From positions 62,001-126,000 of the forward strand of contig JAXMBI010000009.1 in the NCBI GenBank assembly GCA_046349955.1: DNA of 64,000 nt, written 5' to 3'. This stretch comes from JBGAPH01 sp046349955 (GTDB lineage Bacteria > Planctomycetota > Planctomycetia > Pirellulales > JBGAPH01). Position numbers and translations under genes: made by a program. Below are positions 53,484 through 62,689 of the stretch, one piece after another (position 1 is the stretch's first letter; each line of letters begins with the position of its first letter). The notes below the pieces were generated by a model, which did not search any database, was not told the origin of the DNA, and worked only from the letters and a program-made list of their open reading frames with translations.

Positions 53484-56400
53484 CTAGAACGGCGCGATTG
53501 AAAGCAGCGCGCCGTCGCGCCCCGCCGCCACCCAGCGATCCCCCGCCGCCACGAAGCCGGTCGCCGCCGGCTGCGCGAGCTCGACGCGGGCCGTTTCCTT
53601 GCCGTCGGCCAGATTCACCCGCCAGGCCACACCGCGCGTGGAAACGCAAACGACGCCCTGCGGCGTTTCCAGCGGCTTGCCGGCGAGCGGCCCGTGCGAA
53701 AGCGGCACGCGCCACAGCAGCTTGCCGGCGCCGTCGAGGCAGAGCAGCTCGTCGGCGGCCGTGGCGGCGTAGACGTGGTCGCCGCCGCGCTGCGGCCCCC
53801 ACGCGGCCTGGGCATTCAAGTTCCAGGGATCGAGCGGCCGCAGATCCTCAACCTTATAGGCCCGCAGCCAGCCGCCGGCATCGAAGGCATACGCCGTGTT
53901 TCCCAAAACGGCCACACCCGACGTGATCGGCTCCACGACTTCGCCGGTGGCCGCCGCCACGAGCCGCGGCTGCGGCTGAGCGGCGAGCGTTAGCCGGAAG
54001 AGCCGCGTGCCGCCGTCGGACAAAACGGCGCCAAGTGCCGAGTTGGCGGCGACACCGGGCGCCCGCCAGTCGATGTGCGAGCCGGCCGCTTGCGGCGGCT
54101 GGAAGGGCTGCGCCAGCCGCTGGCCGGCGAGCGACAGAAGATGCACTTGCCCTCGGGTATCGGCGATGAGCAGGCCTTCACCAAAGGAGACTGGCGGCGT
54201 GCTGGGCTGCAGCTCGGGGAGCTCGAGCCAACGCACGCTTGTCGCCGGGCTAGTTGCTTCGACGATCAAGCACTGGTTGACTTGCGCAGCGGCGGTCGCC
54301 AACAGCTCGCCCGACTTCGCACGATCCACCTGAGTCAGCCAGGCCGGCTTGGCTGCCACCGCCGAACCCGCGACCGACAGCGCTAAGCGTCCGCGCGCCA
54401 GCGACTTGGCGGGAACAGTGAATACGTCGCCCAGGGCGCCGACCGCCACAAGGTTGTCTTGTTCCAGCAGCGGTTCGGCGGCCAGAGGCTGTAGCGCCCC
54501 TTGCCAGAGCGCGCCCCCTTTATCCAGTTTTCGTGCGGCGACGCGGAGCGCCGCTTGATGCAGGGGCCTACCGATGCTGACCACCGAGGTCGGCGTGATG
54601 ATGGGGGCTTGCAGGGCCAACAGATCGGGCTGCTCGACCCAACGCGGATCGAGCCGGCCGCGGGCCGCCTGTAGCTCGAAGAGCGTGAGCCGGTCGTCGG
54701 CCACCAGAATCCGCCCCTCGCGGGCCGAGACGAATCGTTCTTTAGGTGCATCGCCGGTGACGGGCCGCTGCGCAAGCGCTACGAGCGGCTCCGGGGATTG
54801 CTCGCGGGCCTCGAACACGTAGATGCCGCCGCGATCGGTCGCCACCACCAGCCGGCTGCCGGAAACGGCCATGGGGGTGGTGACCCAGCCTCCTAGCGGG
54901 ATCTGTTGGACCAACTTGAGGGCCTTGCCTTCGGCGTCGGCGGTGAAGACATGCAGCCGCGCAGCCTCGGGTTGGTGGTTTTCGGCGATCACTACGTACC
55001 GCAGCAGCAAGGCTGGCGCCGCGCGAACACTGCCGAGCTCATGCCCAACGTACGTGACCTCCTGGCAGGCCCCGCTGGCGAGTTCGATCGTGAACAGATT
55101 CGAGTGGTCGGCCACAACGTAGCAGTTCGGCCGCTGCGCGCCGGCGGCGGGCGCTGCGGCCGGCGGTTGCGGCAACACGGTTTCGCGGAGCAAGCGGCCG
55201 CTGGCTGCGTCGAAGAGATCGAGGCGGCTGCCTGCGGTGGCCACCACCGCTACCGGGCCGGCCACCGCGGGTGCAAACGGGCGTCCTTCGACCGCCTGCC
55301 GCCACAGGAGGGCGCCCGTCCAGCGGTCGACGCACTGTAGTTCGTTGCGGCCGACATCGGTGAGGAGCGCCGCCGAGGGACCCTCGAGCAGCAGCGCTGG
55401 GTTTGTGGCCCCCGCGCCCACATAGCGCCGCCAGAGCAGCTTGCCGGAGTTCCCCTCCACGCCGTAGGCCACGCCGTCAGCCACGAGCGGCACGAACTGC
55501 CGTTCGGCGGCGCTCGGCGGCTCAGCCGCGGCCTCGAGCGCCCAAGGCGTAGCGACTGCCACGATGGGGCTCGCCGCTTCCTGTTGGTTGGCGGCCCGAT
55601 TGGGTTGCGACGTCTTGGCCGTTTTCAGCATGTCGCCGGCGAGCCGGCGAATTTGGGCGTCGAGCGCCGTGTTCGCCGCCAGCGCCGGGTGCTCGCGCAG
55701 CAGCTTGCGCCGCGCATCGTAGGCCGCGTTCAAGTCTCCCTTGCCAACGGCCTGTTCGATGGCCGCGACCGTTGCCTCGAGCTCCGCGGTCCGCGCAATG
55801 TCACGCGCAGTTGTGGCTAGCAACAGCTCGACATCACGCAGACGTTGCGCGGGGCGCTGCGTGGCAGGTACGTAGCGTTCGACCAAGGTGAGCGATGTCC
55901 GCGCCTCGTCGAGCCGCGTTTGCGCCTGGGCGGCGAGCGGCTTGGCCTCGGCCGGCGGCAGCGCCGGCGCGGCCTTGTCGGCGGCTTGCCGGGCCTGCTG
56001 CGCAAGGCCCTCGCTAATGGCCGGCAGCATCGAGGTCAGCTCGTCGCGCGCCGAAGAGAAATCGGCTTCGCCCGAGATGCTGGGAATCACTTCGTTGGCC
56101 ATGGCCAGCGCCTGCGGCCAAGCGGCGTTTCCTGAGGTCGCCAGGCGCAGCCGCGCAAGCCCCGCTTGCACGCGGGCGAAGCTGGCTCGTTCGTGGCTGG
56201 GAAAGCGCGCCGCGAACGCGGTGTATTGCTCGGCAGCCGGAGCGTAGGCCTGGTCGCGATAGGCCGCCTCGGCGCGTTCGAGCGATTGTTCGGCGTTGCC
56301 GCGGCCGATGCGCCAGTAGAGGAACCCGCCCAGCACGACCAGCGCCGCCAGCCCGCCGCCCCCCAAGAGCAGCAGCGGCGAATCCCAAGGATCGCCCGCC

Positions 56401-56909
56401 TTGCGCGGCGCGACTTTGCGCGACCAGGGCCAGCGGCTCTTGGTCGACGGCAGCGGCGTCGTCGGCCCGAGCGGCACGTCGAGCAGTTCCCCCAGCAAGT
56501 CGTCGGCCGGCTGCGGATCGCGCGGCCGCGGCGTGTCTTCTACGCGCCACGCTTCCCGCACGCTCCCCTTGCCTGCCAAACGGCTCTCGAGCTCGGGCAC
56601 GATCGTCGGCCGCCGCTGCGAACCCGAGCTGGCCTTTTCGGCCGTGGCCACCGGATCGGAGGGGGGATCGTCGTCGATCAGGGCGAAGCCCAGGTCGTCG
56701 GGGTTGTCGGCCGTGGCGGCCATCGTTTCGGAGAGCAGGTTCTTGGCCTGCGTCGCCGTGAGATGCCCCTTGGCCACGAGCACCTTGAGCAGCGCCTTGG
56801 GCGTGGCCCGTTTACGCGGATCGGCGATCTGCCCGCGCAGCTTGGCGACGACCGTGGCCGGTACGAGTTTCCGCTGGTCGATCAGATCGAGAAGCTGCTG
56901 CGAAGTCAT
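53484..56909 (-). CDS. Membrane PQQ-like beta-propeller protein with N-terminal regulatory module
   Basis: A 1141-aa protein, first gene of a three-gene operon. Residues 1-60 are a helical module (LLDLIDQRKLVPATVV..., LVAKGHLTATQAKNLL) that also occurs at the start of the downstream Ser/Thr kinase. Residues about 178-203 are one transmembrane helix, followed by a helical TPR-like region (about 205-480). Residues about 560-1130 form a PQQ-like beta-propeller with repeated GKLLWR, GALLWRQAV and LLWRVPL blades. PQQ cofactor binding is not implied; such propellers often act as interaction platforms. The chosen start at 56909 excludes a long non-homologous 5' extension. Confidence 0.85.
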   Translation of the reverse strand: MTSQQLLDLIDQRKLVPATVVAKLRGQIADPRKRATPKALLKVLVAKGHLTATQAKNLLSETMAATADNPDDLGFALIDDDPPSDPVATAEKASSGSQRRPTIVPELESRLAGKGSVREAWRVEDTPRPRDPQPADDLLGELLDVPLGPTTPLPSTKSRWPWSRKVAPRKAGDPWDSPLLLLGGGGLAALVVLGGFLYWRIGRGNAEQSLERAEAAYRDQAYAPAAEQYTAFAARFPSHERASFARVQAGLARLRLATSGNAAWPQALAMANEVIPSISGEADFSSARDELTSMLPAISEGLAQQARQAADKAAPALPPAEAKPLAAQAQTRLDEARTSLTLVERYVPATQRPAQRLRDVELLLATTARDIARTAELEATVAAIEQAVGKGDLNAAYDARRKLLREHPALAANTALDAQIRRLAGDMLKTAKTSQPNRAANQQEAASPIVAVATPWALEAAAEPPSAAERQFVPLVADGVAYGVEGNSGKLLWRRYVGAGATNPALLLEGPSAALLTDVGRNELQCVDRWTGALLWRQAVEGRPFAPAVAGPVAVVATAGSRLDLFDAASGRLLRETVLPQPPAAAPAAGAQRPNCYVVADHSNLFTIELASGACQEVTYVGHELGSVRAAPALLLRYVVIAENHQPEAARLHVFTADAEGKALKLVQQIPLGGWVTTPMAVSGSRLVVATDRGGIYVFEAREQSPEPLVALAQRPVTGDAPKERFVSAREGRILVADDRLTLFELQAARGRLDPRWVEQPDLLALQAPIITPTSVVSIGRPLHQAALRVAARKLDKGGALWQGALQPLAAEPLLEQDNLVAVGALGDVFTVPAKSLARGRLALSVAGSAVAAKPAWLTQVDRAKSGELLATAAAQVNQCLIVEATSPATSVRWLELPELQPSTPPVSFGEGLLIADTRGQVHLLSLAGQRLAQPFQPPQAAGSHIDWRAPGVAANSALGAVLSDGGTRLFRLTLAAQPQPRLVAAATGEVVEPITSGVAVLGNTAYAFDAGGWLRAYKVEDLRPLDPWNLNAQAAWGPQRGGDHVYAATAADELLCLDGAGKLLWRVPLSHGPLAGKPLETPQGVVCVSTRGVAWRVNLADGKETARVELAQPAATGFVAAGDRWVAAGRDGALLSIAPF

Positions 56910-57260
56910 GCTGCGATGGCTGCGCCAAGAAAGGACGATGAGGCTGCCAGCATAGTCCGGACCTTTAGTGTAACACGGTCGAGCGCTCCGCCACACGAGA
57001 TGGGGGGACGAATCGGCAAGCCGGGAGACCGGGGCAGGTTTGACCGCCCCGGAAACGTATTGTAAGAATCCCTTGGCGAGATTAGCCTTTCGACCCGCAA
57101 TTCGGCGGATCCCCCGGTTTTTGGGGCCGCTCTTGTCAATCGTTGCGGAAGCGCCTGATCGCCTGGTTCGCCGTCTAACCGGTTCGGCCGTCTTCATCCC
57201 CCGCGGCCGCACCGCTTTCGAGCGCCGTGTGCCAACCACTTGTCTTCGCCAGGGGTCTGC

Positions 57261-57707
57261 ATGATGGAAGTTGTCGCCGAGATCGATCCGCCGGCCGCGC
57301 TGGGGCCGGGCTGCCCTCCGAACAATCCGCGTTCGCGTGAAAACCCGTTGTGGGAACTGTTGGCCGCCCTACATCCCAGCGGCGCGCGCTACGACCGCCG
57401 CCGCGAACAGCGCTATCCCTACCCTCAGCTCATTCACGTCACGCCCGTGGGGGAGGATGGCCGCACGCCGGCTGGCGCCTCGTTTGTGGTGGCCGGCAAG
57501 TCGATCTCCGAGCACGGCCTGGGCTTCTACCATCCGCAGCCGCTGCCGCAGCGGCGCGTGATCGCCTCGGTCGAAACCGCCAGCGGCGAATGGGTGGGGC
57601 TGCTGGTGGATCTCTCCTGGTGCCGGTTCACCAAGTTCGGCTGGTACGACAGCGGCGGCGTGATCGTCGAGGTGGTCGATTCGCCGATGGCCTCGCCGCA
57701 CGAGTGA
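57261..57707 (+). CDS. PilZ-like domain protein
   Basis: A 148-aa soluble protein. Residues about 50-140 look like a PilZ domain: the RxxxR motif appears as DRRREQRYPYP and the second as SISEHGLGFYH, both at the expected spacing, followed by a beta-barrel-like tail. PilZ domains bind cyclic-di-GMP. The FHA-EAL phosphodiesterase elsewhere in the window could control it. It is divergent from the PQQ-propeller gene. The domain call is by motif and should be treated as probable. Confidence 0.68.
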   Translation: MMEVVAEIDPPAALGPGCPPNNPRSRENPLWELLAALHPSGARYDRRREQRYPYPQLIHVTPVGEDGRTPAGASFVVAGKSISEHGLGFYHPQPLPQRRVIASVETASGEWVGLLVDLSWCRFTKFGWYDSGGVIVEVVDSPMASPHE

Positions 57708-57710
57708 GCC

Positions 57711-57910
57711 GTCCGTGGCGAGCGGCGGGGTTCACCCCCGCCGTCTGGCGCGGAGAAGGGAACTGCGCTTGAAGTGCCGCCTCCCGAGATCGATGGCGGA
57801 CCGTCCGAACGGGTACCCTCGCCGCCGGGATCGCCGGCGTGAAGCCGGCGGCTCGCTGGGATGCTTGCTAGGCCTTCGACTGCGTTCGAAAATCCAGTTG
57901 TGGCTCGGCG
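57711..57910. repeat. Intergenic stretch with GC-rich palindrome repeats
   Basis: A 200-base gap after the PilZ gene. The hairpin CGGCGGGG/CCCCGCCG lies at 57723-57743 inside GGCGAGCGGCGGGG..., the same opening as at 61959-61989, and a second element, CGCCGGCGTGAAGCCGGCG, lies at 57830-57848. These are short palindromic repeats typical of planctomycete intergenic DNA. Confidence 0.5.
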
Positions 57911-59563
57911 CTACTGGGCCTTCGCGGGCAGCCCTTTCGCGGGAGCAGTCGGCGGAACAACGCTGGGCGGGGGCCCCTTCGCGCCGCCAGCCGGCGCGCC
58001 CGGCCGGCGGGTTTTCTGAATGTCCTCGGCGCTTGGCGAGCCGGAGACCTTCGCTGGTGTCCAGCGCGGAATCAGCAGCTTGCGTTCGCCAGGGGCCAGC
58101 TCGACTTCCCACTGATTGGGTTCGAAACCGCGGCGCAGGATTTCGACCTTTCGCGCTCCGGCAGGCACGGAAAATACCACCGCCCCGCGCTGCGGCAACT
58201 CCATCGGCTGGCCATCGACCTCGAAGCGCGCGTCGGCCCGTTGGTTGGGACTCCACTCGAGTTCAATCGTCGCCGGCCGCCGGTCCCAGTATTTGGCTGC
58301 CAGCGGAATGGCGATCAGGGCCCCAAGTAGCCCCAGCAACGCCAGCGGCAGCCGCAAGCTGCGCTGTTTTCGCGGCCGAGCCGGCACGCGCGACGCCGCG
58401 CCAACGATCAACGGCCGGCTGGGCGGCAATTGCTCAACACGGTGAAAGAAACCGCTAAGTTCCTTGTCTTCGTCCGCGGCGTCGGCCGTCGTAGCAACCG
58501 CAGGCTGAGCCGCCGCGGTTGGCGCTGCAGTCGGCACGCGTTCGAGCAGCGCAATCACCGCCTGCATGCTTGCCGGCCGGTCCTCCGGCAACTTGGCCAG
58601 CATCTGCTGCAGGGCCTCGGCAAGCTCGGCCGGCGCCTCGGGGCGGTCTTGCCGCACGTCGGGAATGGTTTGCTCGCGATGGGCCAGCAGCTTGCGGAGC
58701 ACCGAGTCGGCCTGATAGGGCGGCCGCCCTGTGAGGAAGCGGAACAGCGTGCAGCCCAGACCGTAGACGTCGCTGCGGGCGTCGGCCGCGTTCACGTCTT
58801 CGGCCTGCTCCGGGGCCATGTAGTCGAGCGTGCCCAGCACTTGCCCCGTGCGCGTAAGGCCTTCGATGCGGGTCGCCTTCGAATCGTTGAAGGCCCCCTC
58901 GTCGACGCGCGCGAGGCCCATGTCGAGGATTTTGACGGTGCCGTGGATCGAGAGCAGCAGGTTCGCCGGCTTGATGTCGCGGTGGACGATTCCCTGCTCG
59001 TGGGCGAACTGCAAGCCCCGGGCCGCCTGGATGGCGTAGTCGATCGCGCGGCGGATTTCGAGCGGCCCCCCTTCGCGCACGATCGTGCCCAAGTCGCGCC
59101 CCGGCACGTACTCCATCACCAGGTAGTGAATGCCTTCATGGATGCTGGCGTCGTAGGCGGTGACGATGTTGGGGTGCAAGAGCCGCGCGGCCGCCCGCAC
59201 TTCGCGCTCGAAGCGTTCGACGGCCTGGGGCGAATCGAGGGCCTCGCGCGGCAGCACCTTGAGCGCCACGATGCGGTCCATGCGGCGGTGCCGGGCGCGG
59301 AACACGCGCCCCATCCCCCCTGCCCCCAGCTTGTCGAGCACCATGTACTCGCCGAAGACGAGGCCGCGGGTCTTGCCCTGGTAAACGGCGTTGACCTGAA
59401 ACGAGGTGAGCTTGCCCTGCCGGACCAGCTCGCGGGCGAGGGCTTCGGTGTCGCTCCCCGAGGCCGCCTCCGGCAGCCGGGCGCGAAACGCCGACAGCTC
59501 GTCGGCGGTCATCAGACCGCTGGCCGAGAGGGCATCGACGAATTGGGGCAGGGAGAGGGTCAT
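57911..59563 (-). CDS. Receptor-type serine/threonine protein kinase
   Basis: A 550-aa Hanks-type kinase. Residues 1-60 are a helical module similar to that of the PQQ-propeller protein. Residues about 70-340 form the kinase: the Gly-rich loop KLGAGGMGRVF, the lysine of VALKVLP, the catalytic loop HRDIKPANLL (D196) and a DFG-like DMGLARV. Hydrophobic residues about 402-425 form one transmembrane helix, followed by an extracytoplasmic part with a PEGA-like pattern (KVEILRRGFEPNQWEVELAPGERKLLIP). The Met at 59563 was chosen by this homology. FHA proteins elsewhere in the window could read its phosphorylations. It lies 135 bases downstream of the ABC exporter gene. Confidence 0.92.
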   Translation of the reverse strand: MTLSLPQFVDALSASGLMTADELSAFRARLPEAASGSDTEALARELVRQGKLTSFQVNAVYQGKTRGLVFGEYMVLDKLGAGGMGRVFRARHRRMDRIVALKVLPREALDSPQAVERFEREVRAAARLLHPNIVTAYDASIHEGIHYLVMEYVPGRDLGTIVREGGPLEIRRAIDYAIQAARGLQFAHEQGIVHRDIKPANLLLSIHGTVKILDMGLARVDEGAFNDSKATRIEGLTRTGQVLGTLDYMAPEQAEDVNAADARSDVYGLGCTLFRFLTGRPPYQADSVLRKLLAHREQTIPDVRQDRPEAPAELAEALQQMLAKLPEDRPASMQAVIALLERVPTAAPTAAAQPAVATTADAADEDKELSGFFHRVEQLPPSRPLIVGAASRVPARPRKQRSLRLPLALLGLLGALIAIPLAAKYWDRRPATIELEWSPNQRADARFEVDGQPMELPQRGAVVFSVPAGARKVEILRRGFEPNQWEVELAPGERKLLIPRWTPAKVSGSPSAEDIQKTRRPGAPAGGAKGPPPSVVPPTAPAKGLPAKAQ

Positions 59564-59697
59564 CGGCCGGCCGCAGGGCGGTTTTCGCAGAGGCGCAAGC
59601 ACGCACCTCTGTATCCTAACCTTCGCCCCCGCGCCGCCGAAGTCCTGGCGGCTCTCCGTCTGCGATAGCGATAGGAAAGGCCGCCAATCTGCCGCTA

Positions 59698-61779
59698 TCA
59701 CGGCGCGCCGTTCCCCGCCGCGAGCGACGCGGTGGGCGACAGCCAATCGGCCCCGGTTTGCAGGCGGAACATCGCCTCGTAGCGGCCGCCGGCGGCCAGC
59801 AGTTCTTCGTGCGTCCCCCGCTCCACGATCTGGCCTCCTTCAAGCACCAGAATCTGGTCGGCCCGCAGAATCGTGCTCAGCCGGTGGGCGATCACAAAGC
59901 TCGTGCGCCCCGCGAGCAGCGCCTGCAGGCTTTGCTGGATCAGCCGTTCGCTGTGGGTGTCGAGGTTGCTCGTGGCCTCGTCGAGGATCAAGATCCGCGG
60001 GTCTGCCAAGAGTGCCCGCGCGATGGCCAGTCGCTGCCGCTGCCCGCCGGAGAGGCGCACGCCCCGTTCGCCGATGAGCGTGTCGTAGCCCTGGTCGAGC
60101 GCCGTGATGAACTCGTGCGCGTTCGCCATCCGGGCCACGCGCTCGATCTCGTCGGGCGTGGCCTGACGGCGGGCATAGGCAATGTTCTGGGCCACGGTGC
60201 CGTCGAAGAGGAACACGTCTTGCTCGACAATGCCCAGGAGCCGCCGGTAGGTCTGCGCGTCGATCCGCCTCAGATCAACGCCGTCGAGCGTCACGCGGCC
60301 TGCCGTGGGATCGTAGAAGCGGGCCACCAGGTTGCAGAGCGTGGTTTTGCCGGCGCCGCTGGCCCCCACCAGGGCCACCATCTGCCCCGGCTCGGCCACG
60401 AGCGACACGTCCTGCAAAACGTCGCGGTCCCCCGTGGGATAGCGGAAGCTCACGTCGGCCAGTTCGATGCGGCCATGCACCTCGCCCGAGCGGACGGCGA
60501 TCGCGTCGGCCGCCGGCGGCATCTCGGGCGCTTCGGCCAACAGGTCGAGCACGCGGTCGAGCCCCGCCAGGCTGCTCTGAAAGCTCGTGGCGCTGTTGGC
60601 CAGCGTGGCGATCGGGCCCAGCAGCATCGTGAGATAGGCCAGGAACATCATCAGGTCGCCGAGCGAAAGCTCTCCTTCGAGCACTTGCCAGCCGCCGTAG
60701 AGCAGCAAGCAGGCCGAGGCGACTGGCAGCAGCAGGTCCCAGGCCAGGTCGATCGTGCGCGACCACCACCAGGCGTGCAGCTCCTGCCGCGACATCAAGT
60801 TATTGCTCCGCACGAAGCGACTCGATTCGCTCTTGCCGCGGCCAAACCCGCGGACCACGCGCATGCCGCCGAAGGCCTCGGTGGCGTGGCTGTCGATCTC
60901 TTGGCGGCGATTGCGAATGTCTCGGTGGAGCGGCCGGATGTAGTAGGTCCAGGTGCGGTGGCTCATCCAGATGAGCGGCACGAGCGCGAGCGACCCCAAG
61001 AGCAGCCGCCAATCGACCCAGGCCAGAATCGCCAGGCTTCCCAAGAGCTGCACGATGGCGCTCCAGGGGTTGTAAAGCAAGCTGAAGACCAGGTCTCCCA
61101 CGCCGCCGGCGTCTTCGCGCAGCAGACTGGCCACGCCGCCTGACTTGAGCTGATACACGCGGTGTAGGGGCAGCCGCACGGCGTGCTCGAAGACCCGCTT
61201 CTTCACCGCCACCTGCACGCGTTTAGTTGCCCGCGTGGCGAGCCAGCGCCCCCAGAGGTGGAAGGCCGTGGCCACGAAGGCCAACACGAGGATGCCGACT
61301 GCCAGGCTCACCAGCAGTTGCTTAGGATCGGCGGCCGCCGGCAGCCAGCGCGTCCAGGGGCCCGGCGAAAGGGGCTGGCCGCCGAGCACGTTGTCGATCA
61401 CCACCTTGGTGGCCGCCGGCGGCACGAGCCGCAGCAGCGTCGAGACGGTGAGCGTGGCCAGCGCCGCGCCGATCGCCCAGCGCTGCCCTTGGAGCAGGCC
61501 CAGGAAGCTCCAGACGAGCTGCCAGAAGGAGCGAGCCCTGGGCTTCGCGTTCACGCGCGTGCCGTGGGCCGACGTGGGAGGCGCGAACTCGCCGGCGCGG
61601 CGCCGGCGGGCGATGTCCTTCAGGTACGCGACAAACCGCCGCCGGCTAGCGCCATGCGTCTCGACCGAGGTCGACTTCGGGGGAGTGCTAATCGGAGGGT
61701 CTTTGCAGAAGGGAGCAAGGGAGGTGGGCCTCGGGCCGATCCGACGCGCAATCGGCCGCTGCCTCAGAAGTTGCCGCAT
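59698..61779 (-). CDS. ABC transporter, fused permease and ATPase (exporter type)
   Basis: A 693-aa half-size ABC exporter. Residues about 75-400 hold the six-helix permease domain; residues about 450-690 the ATPase with Walker A GASGAGKTT, the signature LSGGQRQRLAIARAL, Walker B ILILDEATS and the switch His (IAHRLS). It would work as a homodimer exporting a lipid, peptide or drug. The start is uncertain: the Met at 61779 has a poor ribosome binding site, and 61833 is a further option; homology begins well after both. The gene is 135 bases upstream of the kinase gene on the same strand. Confidence 0.88.
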   Translation of the reverse strand: MRQLLRQRPIARRIGPRPTSLAPFCKDPPISTPPKSTSVETHGASRRRFVAYLKDIARRRRAGEFAPPTSAHGTRVNAKPRARSFWQLVWSFLGLLQGQRWAIGAALATLTVSTLLRLVPPAATKVVIDNVLGGQPLSPGPWTRWLPAAADPKQLLVSLAVGILVLAFVATAFHLWGRWLATRATKRVQVAVKKRVFEHAVRLPLHRVYQLKSGGVASLLREDAGGVGDLVFSLLYNPWSAIVQLLGSLAILAWVDWRLLLGSLALVPLIWMSHRTWTYYIRPLHRDIRNRRQEIDSHATEAFGGMRVVRGFGRGKSESSRFVRSNNLMSRQELHAWWWSRTIDLAWDLLLPVASACLLLYGGWQVLEGELSLGDLMMFLAYLTMLLGPIATLANSATSFQSSLAGLDRVLDLLAEAPEMPPAADAIAVRSGEVHGRIELADVSFRYPTGDRDVLQDVSLVAEPGQMVALVGASGAGKTTLCNLVARFYDPTAGRVTLDGVDLRRIDAQTYRRLLGIVEQDVFLFDGTVAQNIAYARRQATPDEIERVARMANAHEFITALDQGYDTLIGERGVRLSGGQRQRLAIARALLADPRILILDEATSNLDTHSERLIQQSLQALLAGRTSFVIAHRLSTILRADQILVLEGGQIVERGTHEELLAAGGRYEAMFRLQTGADWLSPTASLAAGNGAP

Positions 61780-61961
61780 CCCTATTGAACGCGCAGGCTG
61801 CCCGCCAGGCAACGCCCTGCGCGCGAAAGGCAATCGTCAGCCGTTACTTGGGACGACGCGCCTGCCGGCGACAGGTGGGAAATGCGCGAAAGCGGGCGGC
61901 GAGCCGTGACGCCGCCGAGGCGACACTCGCAGCTAGAGATCCATCTCGGTGACTGGCTGGC

Positions 61962-61989
61962 GAGCGGCGGGGCGTTACCCCCGCCGCTC
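61962..61989. repeat. GC-rich palindromic repeat
   Basis: GAGCGGCGGGG and CCCCGCCGCTC are 11-base perfect arms around a CGTTAC loop. The same opening GGCGAGCGGCGGGG occurs at 57717-57730, so this is a dispersed element. Confidence 0.55.
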
Positions 61990-62147
61990 CCGCACCTTCT
62001 CATGTGGTTCGCGTCGGGGAGCACCCCGGATTCCATCGCCTTCGGCGAGTTGCGCACCTTCCGGGACCTAGCGACTCTCTTGGCCGACCGCTCGATGGGC
62101 GAAGCCGGCTGATCGGGTTGCCCTGCGCTACTAGCCCGCAGCGCGAG

Positions 62148-62260
62148 TTTTGAAGTTGCGCTTTTGGTTGGAAGTGGGGGCATGGATCAAGCGTTTTGCT
62201 CTTAGAGCGAGCAAGGCTACGTGCAGCCCCGGCAGGGGCGACCCGAGAAGAGCCCCGGGC
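62148..62260 (+). repeat. Left copy of an inverted intergenic repeat
   Basis: Left arm. The outer segment at 62148-62167 (TTTTGAAGTTGCGCTTTTGG) and the inner 30 bases at 62231-62260 both reappear reverse-complemented at 62514-62532 and 62444-62473; the inner pair agrees at 29 of 30 positions. The inner part starts AGCCCCGGCAGGGGCGACCC. Confidence 0.65.
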
Positions 62261-62319
62261 CAGGGCAGCGTGAGCTGACCGCAGCCCGGGGTCCGTGAGA
62301 AGTGAGAAGTAGGGAACAA

Positions 62320-62343
62320 AGCCCCGCAGGGGCGACACGAGAG
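62320..62343 (+). repeat. Third unit of the repeat family, direct orientation
   Basis: AGCCCCGCAGGGGCGACACG at 62320-62339 is a shorter version of the unit at 62225-62244 and pairs with an inverted copy at 62374-62391. Confidence 0.55.
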
Positions 62344-62373
62344 CTGCTTGCCATCGCAGGACTCAAGCATATC

Positions 62374-62391
62374 GGTCGCCCCTCCGGGGCT
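62374..62391 (-). repeat. Fourth unit of the repeat family, inverted
   Basis: GGTCGCCCCTCCGGGGCT is the reverse complement of the AGCCCCGGAGGGGCGACC unit, opposite in orientation to the copy at 62320. Confidence 0.55.
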
Positions 62392-62443
62392 CTTTCGGCC
62401 AGCGCGCCCGTCGGGCGCTCCCGTCCCTTGCTTGCCCGGCCTT

Positions 62444-62532
62444 GCCCGGGGCTATTCTCGGGTCGCCCCTGCCTTAGCGGGGCTGCATGCCGCGCCCTCA
62501 CGCTTCGCAGATGCCAAAGCGCAGCTTCAAAA
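62444..62532 (-). repeat. Right copy of an inverted intergenic repeat
   Basis: Right arm, the reverse complement of the left one. It contains the inner 30 bases (62444-62473) and the outer segment CCAAAGCGCAGCTTCAAAA (62514-62532). A five-base insertion (TTAGC) lies in the AGCCCCGG part compared with the left copy. Confidence 0.65.
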
Positions 62533-62689
62533 AAGCGCAGCGAGGAAGAGCTACGTTTCCCTGGTCGGCCTCGCCAACCCCTGCAGGCCGGGCAGCATTC
62601 TCGGCCAGCACTTCGGCGGGCGGCTCCCGCCCCTTGCTCGCGGCGCACGCTACTGTGGCACAACCCGAAAAACAGGCTGTGACGCTGCC

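Larger units (their letters stand above)
61780..62689. other. Long intergenic region with inverted palindromic repeats
   Basis: About 900 bases with no supported gene. It contains a GC-rich hairpin (61962-61989) and a nested set of four related repeat units listed separately (62148-62532). Open reading frames here are chance products of the GC-rich repeats. Confidence 0.55.
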
